Part shown: positions 27,101 to 39,100 of the stretch, in pieces
Position numbering within the stretch: the first letter of the stretch is position 1
How the letters are laid out: every line of letters starts with the position of its first letter
NCBI GenBank assembly: GCA_947044405.1
Contig: CAMRHE010000654.1
Location: 496,001-560,000, forward strand
Length of the DNA stretch: 64,000 bases
Direction: 5' to 3'
From: Leptodactylus fallax
Taxonomy: Eukaryota > Chordata > Amphibia > Anura > Leptodactylidae
Notes under the pieces: model-generated
The model's database searches: none
What the model was told of the DNA's origin: nothing
Seen by the model: the letters and a program-made list of their open reading frames with translations, nothing else
Position numbers and translations under genes: made by a program

Positions 27101-30100
27101 ATGGGAAGTCGGTAGGAAAAACTGCGAGATGGATGACAATATGGTCGACAGCTATTGAAAGCATAGATACCTTAAGGGTACATTTTGTCGAAAAAGTCCT
27201 GCAAGTACGTCTATAGGCAGGCGAACTGACGACAAAAACGATGGATCCCCATTGGACCCTGTTAAAGTCAATGGGTCCCTCGGGATCCATTGTTGCTCGC
27301 CATTGGGGAACCATTTGCTTCACATGGTTTAGGACTGGAGGGACAAAATGGATTCCACCTTTATACACTGAGCGAGTAATTGAACCACCAAAGACTTGGG
27401 TGAACTGTGGATATGCTGTATGTTCTCCTTAGATAACTTTGTTACTACAGAACTAGTCTAGGGTAAATTTTTGAGGAATGGAAATCAACTCTGAACATAG
27501 AAGGACCAGGAGGAGAACTCTTATTATCACAATAGTGCCACCACCATCCACAGAACCTAAACTTGTAAAAATTTTATTAGTAGTACGACAGTGTCACCAC
27601 CTTTCAATGTACTAGCCATGCTTGGTGCTTCGTTGCGACCATGGCTGCCGTAGTTGTCGATATAATTTTCTATAGGCATAGTCAACACTTCTGCAGAAGC
27701 CTTGCGAGGATGGCAGATTGACAAAAAGTAGGATTTGCAAGACAGACGAAACGCATTCCTCTGGGAGGAGGTGAGGAGGCTTTCGTAGAGCCAAACACAC
27801 CTCATCTATTGTATGCCAAAAAGCCTGCTAGATTTGACAGTGTTGCCTTAAAGGCTCCACTTCCTGAATTCCATTGAAAGACATTTCAAATACATTTACG
27901 GCTCCTTTATCTTCAGTTTTCAAAAAGTTGCATTTAAAATTTATGCATAAGGTTTAGCCGTTTTATTTTTTACTATGCTGTGCAGTAGGCGGCCTGAAGG
28001 GGTCACTGTGGGGGACTTAGCAGAGGGCACCCTATAAACTGCAGTGGGGTTCTAACCAAAAGGGCTTGTTGGAACAGAGAATGCGGAGTCGACTGAAACG
28101 GCAGACCCCTAATTAACCCAACAGGTACTGCAAGTGCCAAAATACTAACCGCCCGAGGGGGAACTGACATTTCAATTGTCTGTTAGTGAACTAATCCCAT
28201 TCAGTAGGCCAGGGTGTCTGTACACATGGAAAATGTCAATTAAAGCGGATGCACGTGGAAACTTGCAGGTGCAGGTGACGTCAATGGCAACATTGAGCGT
28301 GAAATACAAAGAAGAACAGATCGTTTTGTGTCCCTCTGGGCACAAAGTTAATACCGTGGACAGCCCCTTTAAGTTTGTAATAACTTTATGGACAATGGCA
28401 ATAGTGACAAAAATAACATAAGCGGCTTACTGATAGTAGATGGGAAACCATATGGTATATTGTCCATCTAGACTACGAACTATGGCTCCCATCGTTTCTA
28501 GGTTACTTTTTGTCATTATGTTGCAAGCAAAGCTACAGATTATGTATTACTACTTCTTAGACACCCATAATGCCTTGCACCAAGCAGCCGAAAGTTTTAT
28601 GGCCTTGTTAGAATGTAAGAGTAGTGAATCAGTTATCCTGAGGGAGCTTTTTATTTCTTCCTTACTAGGTTCTTGGGATGATTCAGTTACTGGGTCATCC
28701 CTCAAAATAATCCACAACGTACAGAAGAGCAGAAAGAAGCCACTACGTATATCCGGAGACAGGATATAATCTTATACAACAAAAAAGTATCACCATTGTC
28801 CATTTGGCCATTTTAAAGGGCAGCTATAGTTGAGAGAGGTTTTTGTTAACAATGGTCAGCAAAACATTGGCCTAGCTTTGGGCTTTCTGAGTAAGGGCCA
28901 TCATCTCTAGAGATTCTCCTAATATCCCGGGATACACTGTAGGGTCTCAAGGTTTGGACCTCCAGATCTTCAGTATGTAAATTACCAATACCTCTCTTTT
29001 ATTTTTCCTTTATCGTAGGTTGCAAAACTGTGCCAACGAATCACCCCGTGCATGACAAAAAAGCGGGAGTGCCACTGAAAAAAACGTGCTCAGGATGCGG
29101 TCTATCGCAAAACCCATCTCCAAAGAGAATGGGTCTCCCGAACTGTCCCCAGACTCAGAGCCAAAAGGCCCAGAGAGCCCGGGGGCTATACTTGCCCAAC
29201 TGCTGGAACAGAAGGACCAACTTGCTCGGTTTCCTCCCAGGCTGCCACCACCTGGAGTACTACCAAGCCAGCTACTTGCCCAGTTTCCTCAAGGGCTGCC
29301 ACCCCAAGAGTACTACTAGAGCTGATAACTGTTGTCCACCTTCACATAAGCAGAGGCAGACCGGGCCAACAAGGAAGGAGGGAACCGATATGGCCACACA
29401 ACTCCAACCCATAGACTTCGGATAGGACCCAAAAGGGTTTCCGCACCCCTTCATCCACAGCAAGAGTGACAAACGTGACATAAAAAAAATCATAAACAAG
29501 TGAATAGAGTGCTTGTGTACAGGCCCAGTCTATCCGCCATTACCTCTCATGACATAGATGTTGGTGCCTGGCATAAGACCTGGAGAAGGTCCAGAGGTTC
29601 CTACTCTGTAGACCCAGAGTCATGGTGGACCCTATGTAAATAGGGGTCGTGTGTGGGCACCGCTAAATTGTGATGAGACAGGTTGGTTTAGTGTTCTACG
29701 TAATCTTAAAGTAGGCCCTGGATGTTTGTCGAGCAACAGTCCAAAGTTTAGAAAAGGGGCGAAGCTACAGTCCCATCTACCTGCATGAAGGAAGGTGACA
29801 ATTGTAGAAGTATCATGCCCCCTTCATGATGCTCACAGGCAGGGGTCCCAGAGGTCAGACCCCACTGATGCTAAGGATAGGCCATCAATGTTTTTGTCCC
29901 AGATAGCTCCTTTAAACAGAAATCTTGGCAGGTGATATTGGGTCGGGAATTTATGATACTGGAATAGGAATCTATGGCTCGAAAAGCAGCAAAAATACCT
30001 AAAAAAAAAAAAATTTTGAAAACTGGAATTGTTTCAATTCTGAGAAAGGAAAAGAAAAGGACTTAAAGAGATGGCCCGAATTTCCAGGTTGAACCTTTAT

Positions 30101-33100
30101 CTGACCCTATGATATAAACAATAAAAAGAAGTGACAGGTCATCCCAAGAGGGTACACCACCAGACTGTTGTTTTATTCAAGGTCTGGCAGTACCAGAGTG
30201 ACAACACCTCCAGCCCCCTCCAGTCCTGGCGAAATTACAGCCGCATCTGGCAGCCATTAGTGATTAGCTCCGTCATATAACTCTTTAACATCTGTATTTG
30301 GTTTGGCTGTTTTTCAAGTTTCTTCCCATCCTCCACCATGAACAGAGGAGACTCAAGAAGACTGAAAAAGTTTACGAGAAGCAAAATACAGATGTCTCTT
30401 GACTAAACTGTCCATCTGGGAGGTCAGGAGGAGAAGGGTAAACGTCTAAATTCACACCGGAAGAATTTACCCTTAGGGTCACTTTTTTGACACTTTGCTT
30501 GAAAGTTATCCAGTACCAAAAACAAAAAGGTGAACTGATTAAAAAAAAAACTAAAAGTTCGATTTAATTTTTCATAAACTTACACAAAATTTTGTTTTGT
30601 ACGATGATAAGAACATGGACTTTCTGCAAAGTCCCTCAATTTCCACCACAGCGACCTTACAAGACCCAATGGCCAATGCAGGAAGACAATATCGGTAAGA
30701 GGTGTATATTAAAAAACTGCACCCCATTTTGGCTGTCTATTCCGTATCTACCTTTTCCGATCCCCACTTTGGCCAAGCATGCATTTTCTCCAAATTGGGA
30801 AAGTAGAGACGTCTTCTGCCAAACACCTTTGTGGTGGTTATATCTCTCCGAATACAAAAGGATTGGACATGTTAAAAATCAACATGTCCAATCTTTTTCC
30901 TCCGTTGGGTTAGAATCAGGAGGCCCATATTGGAGGTCGGACTGTCCTACCAACATAATCTAATATGTACAACCACCTTTAGGAAAGCACAAACTACCTG
31001 ACTCGGCAAATACCACCATGAGCATTCCAAAGTCAAAAAAATACCATGTCTCACGTCAGAAAACAAGCGACACAAGTTTTAGCAGAACTTTCAAAAATGC
31101 AACTTGCAAATACTTTCACCCCTGTAGAACGGGCTGGCGCAGTCTGTATATAGCTCCGACATGAGGTCTTTCTATTCTAAGGGAAAGTCCATTTGTCTCG
31201 GAGGGAAAGCAGACGGTTTCTGTTTATAGACCGATGTTTGTAGGATTATATCATAGATGTGATAGAAGCAATGAACGCATGACGATCTTTAGACTCCGGT
31301 ACAAAGTCAAGAGACAGGAATAGACTGGTCAGAATAAAACCGCCTGATCACAAACAAAACATATATATAACAAAAGTTAAAATGTTTTTATAAAATTTTT
31401 TTACAAAAACAATATTACAAAAACATCCACCACTAAATAAAGGCCCATTATTCATTCTCTCCTGTATAGTTGATATAAAGTCTATAAAACTCTTTGTTAT
31501 AACCAACAGACAACCCTTATGGCCACAGGGGTCTGTTACCCAGCTTTACCAGACTCCTGAATGGTAACTTTGCATCTCTCATCCTAGTGAAAACGGTACA
31601 AAAAGGGGCAACACACAGAAATTCTGCCGCAGTCCTTTTCAATGACTTTTTGTTGTCTGAATTGCCCTTTTGCAGTAGCCCAGCCCCAAACGTGAGGGAG
31701 CCGGCACCCGCAGAACACTGGCCGTGCTGTACGGGGACAACGGGGTCTTTGATGGTGGTTAAGGCAAGTAGAAACCAACTAAGCAGATCTCTGATGAAGG
31801 GCCTGGTAGCAATTTTCAGTTTTACATATGTTGCTGTAGTTTAGCAGTGAAGTCTTCTCGGTTTCATACACAGCTGAGGGTGATAACCGCAGATGGCAGC
31901 CATTACGCTGCTGTAAAATCTCCACTTTTTAAGAGCCCAACATGTTAGAAGGGTTCCTTAACAATCAGCAGATCATAAAGTGACCTCCAGTGATCATAAT
32001 GTCCATTCAAATTAATAGGTTATCTGTGTAACGCAGGACAGGACAGGTCCTCCAGAGCGAGAGGCGTTCTTTGCAACTACTCTTGCTAATAGAAGAGTAT
32101 CGTAAATGAAGGCCCCCCCCCCCCAATACTCTATTAACTAGAATAAAGAGGGGTCTAACCTGGCTCTTTACGTGACTGTACAGTCATGGCCAAAAGTTTT
32201 GAGAATGATACAAATATTAATTTTTACAAAGTCTACTGCTTCAGTTTTTCTAATGGCAATTTGCATATACTCCAGAATGTTATAAAGAGTGATCAGCTTA
32301 ACAGCAATTACTTGCAAAGTCAATATTTGCCTAGAAAATGAACTTTATCCCCCAAAACACATTTCAACATCATTGCAGCCCTGCCTTAAAAGGACCACCT
32401 AACATCGTTTCAGTGATTGCTCCATTAACACAGGTGTGGGTGTTGATGAGGACAGGGCTGGAGATCAATCTGTCATGATTAAGTAAGAATGACACCACTG
32501 GACACTTTAAAAGGAGGCTGGTGCTTGCCATCATTGTTTCTCTTCTGTTAACCATGGTTATCTCTAAAGAAACACGTGCAGTCATCATTGCACTGCACAA
32601 AAATGGCCTAACTGGGAAGAGTATTGCAGCTAGAAAGATTGCACCTCAGTCAACAATCTATCGCATCATCAAGAACTTCAAGGAGAGAGGTTCCATTGGT
32701 GCCAAAAAGGCTCCAGGGCGCCCAAGAAAGACCAGCAAGCGGCAGGACCGTCTCTTAAAAGTGTTTCAGCTGCGGGATCGGGCTACCAGCAGTGCAGAGC
32801 TTGCTGAGGAATGGCAGCAGGCAGGTGTGAGTGCATCTGCACGCACTGTGAGGCGGAGACTCTTGGAGCAAGGCCTGGTCTCAAGGAGGGCAGCAAAGAA
32901 GCCACTTCTCTCCAGAAAAAACATCAGGGACAGACTGATATTCTGCAAAAGGTACAGGGAGTGGACTGCTGAGGACTGGGGTAAAGTCATTTTCTCTGAT
33001 GAATCCCCTTTTCGATTGTTTGGAACATCTGGAAAACAGCTTATTCGGAGAAGAAGAGGTGAGCGCTACCACCAGTCTTGTCTCATGCCAACTGTAAAGC

Positions 33101-36100
33101 ATCCTGAAACCATTCATGTGTGGGGTTGCTTCTCAGCCAAGGGAATCGGCTCTCTCACAGTCTTGCCTAAAAACACAGCCATGAATAAAGAATGGTACCA
33201 GAATGTCCTCCAAGAGCAACTTCTCCCAACCGTCCAAGAGCAGTTTGGCGCTCAACAATGCCTTTTCCAGCATGATGGAGCACCTTGCCATAAAGCAAAG
33301 GTGATAACTAAATGGCTCAGGGAACAAAACATAGAGATTTTGGGTCCATGGCCTGGAAACTCCCCAGATCTTAATCCCATTGAGAACTTGTGGTCAATCA
33401 TCAAGAGACGGGTGGACAAACAAAAACCAACAAATTCAGACAAAATTAAAGCATTGATTCTGCAAGAATGGACTGCTATCAGTCAGGATTTGGTCCAGAA
33501 GTTGATTGAGAGCATGCCAGGGAGAATTGCAGAGGTCCTGAAGAAGAAGGGTCAACACTGCAAATATTGACTTGCTGCATTAACTCATTCTAAGTGTCAA
33601 TATAAGCTTCTGTTACTCATAATATGAATGCAATTCTATTTCTGTATGTGATAAAAACATCTGACAAACACATATAAAAACCAGAGGGCAGCAGATCATG
33701 TGAAAATAGAATATTTGTGTCATTCTCAAAACTTTTGGCCATGACTGTAGTGTAAGGCGTAGGCCCCACATTCTCAAGTCGGACCCAAGGCGATCATCTG
33801 ATTGCAAGATCGGCTTTAAAGGGGTTGTTCGGGACTGTGATATCGACATCCACTACTTTTTCTCAAGCCAGTGACGTCACATCTGCTGGTCACATGGTCA
33901 TGCCACAGGTCAGTCCCATTAATATGAATGGGTCTGTGATGCAATACCAAACACAACCAATATACAATGTACGGCGCAGTGCTCGATAAGCAGTGATGAG
34001 GCTATAGCAAACAGTATCATGGTTCCAGACAACCCCTTTAAGATGACCAGGTCTTTAAGAGTCATCACCCAGCTATCCACAGACTCTGAGTGACGTAACT
34101 CTGCAGTGTTATTTTCCAGTTACACTGTACCGAATTACTATACAGTGTGTTACACTAAAAAGCTGAGTGGCAAACTTAAAGGGGTTGTCCAGGATTACAA
34201 AAAAACATTGCTGCTTTTTTTGCATAACCATATACGTTGTGTTTGGTATTGCAATTCAGCTACACTGAAATAAATAGGACTGACCTGTAATACCTCATAC
34301 AACCTGTAGATAGGTGTGGCGCTGTTTTTGAAAGAAAGCAGCCAGGTTTTTTGTAATCCCGGACAACCCCTTTAAGGGCACCATAGCGGTTGCTATCTGT
34401 CATCCAGTATGGCTGCAGAAGCATAAAGAAAACATCACGCCGCAGCTGACTTTTCTCAAGGGCGATGATACAAGCTGGAGCCTTTTTTAACGCATTCCAG
34501 TGAAATTTAGGAGGAACCAAACAAACGCTAAAAACTGAAGGTTCCCACAATGGAAGATGGGGGGGGAGAAGATGTCCAGCCCACCGCGTGAGTCAGAAGG
34601 AAGGATTCTGTCGCAGCTAGCTCACATTTTCCCGTGGAAGGAATGAATGTAGGATGCAGGAAATCTGACCGCTTATTTTTCTTAAAGGGACAGTCCATTT
34701 GCCATGCAGTTCAATACAAACTGGTGTTCTTTGTTATCAGCCACTTTAGGCGAGGGTGGAAAAGTAGTGTTATTCAATGGGAAGTTCAGAAAAAATCCCC
34801 ATCAGGGTAGATATCTAACACGACAATATAGACATGAGGGGTCTTATTCGTTATATCAGATTCTGGGAAAGTTGGGTGACATTCCATATGACTCATCACT
34901 GCTTGGGTTATCACCTGACTTTTTCACTCGTGTACTACCACATCGGGCATCGCAAAAAGCTGAGTGACAACCAAAATGGCCGCCATACAGCTCTCACAGA
35001 GGTTTTTACACAGCTTTCCAAGAATCCTGAATGACAAAATATCTATCAATCTCCACCCCCTGTCACGGCATAGCTAGACCTAGCTACCAGTCAGGGTTTG
35101 GGAAAGCTGGGTGGCAGCTGTAATGGCTAGAGATTCCTGACTCTTTTATAGCCATCGGGATGGGGCATGACTCTGACTGACCAGACGTGTTAAAAAAAAG
35201 TACAGGCCAATCTAATGGCCGGTATATAAATACCCGCCTGGCCTGTAAAGATTTCCGCCTGAGGGTAAGTGACCATCACAAAAGAGATCCCCCATAGCTG
35301 CACACTGCGGAAATGTCTCCGGTCTAGGATAAACTGAGACTCCCGGCAGTCTGCAGCTGGAGAGTCACTTGAGGTAAAAGAGGGGGGAGAGGAATGTGCC
35401 GAAGCCTTCCCATAATCTCCAGCCATCTACAGCCGGGCCAGGAGAAGAAGATGAGCAGTTGGACCCGGCAACTAATCAGATCACAGTTCTCATTGTCTAA
35501 CCAGTACTGGTAAGATGTAAACTGGAATCTGATTGGTTGCTATGGGAAACTGCTCAACTCTACTGTGGCTCCGCATTTCTATATGAGGCCTACAAGTGCA
35601 CATGTTATAATAGGGGCTAGTTCAGACAGACGTATAGTAGTGCAAGCTACACCAACGCTACTGGGGGATAAGGTGCTGACTCCACATCTAAAACAGGGTC
35701 ATCTCTCCTTGATTTTGCACCGTTCTTTGCTTTTGGGTACCATCATAGACAAGATCTGTCTACTTTATTAGTAGACAGGGGTCTTTATTAGTGTAAGTGG
35801 TCTGGGGTCTGTATTTGTTTAGGGGTCTGGTCTGGGGTCTGTATTAGTTTAGGGGTCTGGTCTGGGGTCTGTATTAGTTTAGAGGTCTGATCTGGGGTCT
35901 GTATTAGTTTAGGGGTCTGGTCTGGGGTCTGTATTAGTTTAGGGGTCTGGTCTGGGGTCTGTATTAGTTTAGGGGTCTGGTCTGGGGTCTGTATTAGTTT
36001 AGGGATCTGGGGTCTGTATTAGTTTAGAGGTCTGGTCTGGGGTCTGTATTAGTTTAGAGGTCTGGTCTGGGGTCTGTATTAGTTTAGAGGTCTGGTCTGG

Positions 36101-39100
36101 GGTCTGTATTAGTTTAGAGGTCTGGTCTGGGGTCTGTATTAGTTTAGAGGTCTGGTCTGGGGTCTGTATTAGTTTAGAGGTCTGGTCTGGGGTCTGTATT
36201 AGTTTAGGGGCCTGGTCTGGGGTCTGTATTAGTTTAGGGGTCTGGTCTGGGGTCTGTATTAGTTTAGGGGTCTGATCTGGGCTCTGTATTAGTTTAGTGG
36301 TCTGGTGTCTGTATTAGTTTAGGGTTCTGGTCTGGGGTCTGTATTAGTGTAAGGGGTCCAACCTTGGTCTGTATATGTTTTGGGTGTCTGGAGTCTGTAT
36401 TAGTTAAGGGGGTCCGGACTGGGCTGAGGTCCATATTAGGCAAAAGGGTGTGGACCATGGTCTATATTATTTTAGTGGGTCTGGACTGGGGTCTGTATTA
36501 GGGTCTGTAGTTAGGGGTCTGGTTTTTGGTCTTTATATTAAAGAGTTTTTCCTATCTTGGCCTTGGTTACGCAGACAGTGTGGTATAGCCACATTTGTCC
36601 TTTTATGCAGCTCCCAATCTAGGGATTAGGAGAAGGAGCCCAAGATGGGAATACCCCTTTAAATTGGCTTGGGATCTGTATTAGTTTGGGGGGTCTGGTC
36701 TGAGGGCTCTATGAATTTAGGGATCTGTATTAGTTTAAGGGGAGTGGTATCAGTATTGGTTTATGGATCTGGGTCAGATCATACATGGTGGCTATACTAT
36801 TTGTCACCCAGCTTTTCCAGAATCAGATGTGCCTTAAACATCCTAATCTAACAGTTTAACAAGTTTACAAACAAGAATCACTGAAGTTTTTGTATTTAAC
36901 AGGGAATTTTTGTTCCTCTTAAAGGGACGTTAACACGTAACGGAGCGCATATCTGTTTCGTCATATCATTATAACAATACATCCATCTCTTCAGTAGAGG
37001 AACAGAACTCGGGTGTGAAGGGGCCCTTTGTCCAATATTCACCCCCTTCCCCCACACTCAGCCTATGCCGAGATATATATTTAGCGATGTTATTATAAGG
37101 CTCTTGTTCCACCAGGCACCAGCGCTGCAGACACGGCTATAACTACACTGCTCTTTGTGGTTGTGGTGAAAGTAACCCGTTATTAAAGGGACGGCCTTTT
37201 GGAAAAAAAAAAAAAAATTAAAGGAAAACAATCTCTTTCTGGTCACTTGTATATAGTATTGTTCGCTTGCAGGCGGCCATATTCCTACTCTTCATATGTT
37301 ACACCTAGTGACAGGCAATAGACCATCAGCATTGCCAGCAGCATCTGGTCTAGTGACATTCAGTCATCTGCAGGCGGAAGCCATCCTAGATCAGTTTTCA
37401 AAGGGTCGGCAACACAACAAAGGCCCACCGGCCCATCCAGTCCTGTGGCCCCATATCCTCAGCCACATGTGAAGCTCTATGATTACGAAGACTGTGGTGG
37501 TGACTACCAGTCAACCGCGGCCGAGTGCGGGACACTAAAAAAAAAATAATAAAAATAAAAAAATTATACAGTGACTATATATGGAAGTAGCCTTATTGTT
37601 AGGTAAACCACAGCGACCGCTTTGACATATGTGGTATAAATCTGGCCAGGGTCTCAATTACGGACCCTTCTAGTGCTATTCGGTATAAAATAAGCGGTGC
37701 CAGATGAGCAGACAGCTCCTTATCTTACTGTTTTTGTTCAGATGGTGGCAAAACTATATCTGGCAAGCTGGGAGTTGTAGTTTTGCCCCCCGATTACAGT
37801 TTTCTGTCCTATCTAATACCGATCTTACGATACCAACGTATAATTACTGTATAACTGTACCCAGCATGTTATAATAACACGTGTAGTATCCGTGTGTAAC
37901 ATGTGATTATAGGTGGGGTCCTAGAAAAAAGTACAATGAGATCGTTCCTCAGGACCTAGCAGAGAGGCCAGGGGGCTCCTGGTACAGGAATGATCCTCTC
38001 CAGACATTCTGTACCGCCGCCAAGAATTCCGCACCAGTGAATTCAGTCTGTCTACATCAAGGAGGTGAGCGGTGGACAAGCAAAGGCCTGCAGCGCTGAA
38101 CAAAGCAAATATATATACGGCATGTACTAAAAAAGTGCAAAAATCTGGTCACTCGGGATACCTGGCAAATTGGCTCTGGACAATCATTATTCTGATCCCA
38201 GATTATAAATTGCTGGTACTGATTTTGGGATTGTAGACTGGTAATGGCCACCACCAAGTGGTGGAGGAGGCCGGGACGTCATAAATTATCTCAAAATGTT
38301 CAAAGCCCCATGCACGTGACACAGGCAAATACAATCCAGACCGTATATTACCCGAATGTCCCAGACTGAAATTGTTCCAGAGACCGGGACTCCTTGTATC
38401 ATAATGTCAAGATTTACCAGGCCGCATTTGCCCATGTGCATGGGGCCTGAATGGAACACTTTGCAAGGGTTTATGAAATCCAGACCCGAGGGGTATCCCA
38501 CTTTGTGAGTAAATTGTATAAAGAAGAGTTTCGCAACTTTCTAATATACTTTGTTTTTCAATTCTTTTTTCAAAAAATTCTGTTTGCTGTCAGTGAAGCA
38601 TTTTTGGAGGCCAGAAGAATTGAAACTCAAGAGACGTCAAAAAGTTGCAAAACTTTTCCTTATAAAATGATTAAGCTTTTTTTTTTTTTGCAAAAAAGAA
38701 AAAAACTTTACAGGGACATTCCATTGATGTAACAATCATCCTTTTTAATCATCTCGATCAATAGATAATGTGATGTCATTTTATAAATCGTTCCCATGGT
38801 AACAGACTACAAACCCTATGTAGTCTTATCCTGCAGTCATGCTCCCCTCCGTCTGTCCACCACTTCTTTCTAAAGCACCAAATGAACGCTGAGGCCCAAA
38901 CACATAAAAATCCTCCAATGTTAAGTGTATGAGGGCCCTGCAACTCTCCCCCAGACTGAAAAAGTTGGAGGAAAGAAGGATCAGGCATGTTGAATCTTTT
39001 CATGTCTAATCTTTTGTGCCATACAAAAAAAGCTACTGCCAGAGGTTTCTGTCAATGGCTTATTCTCCTCTACTCACTGAAAACACATGCATGCTTGGCC

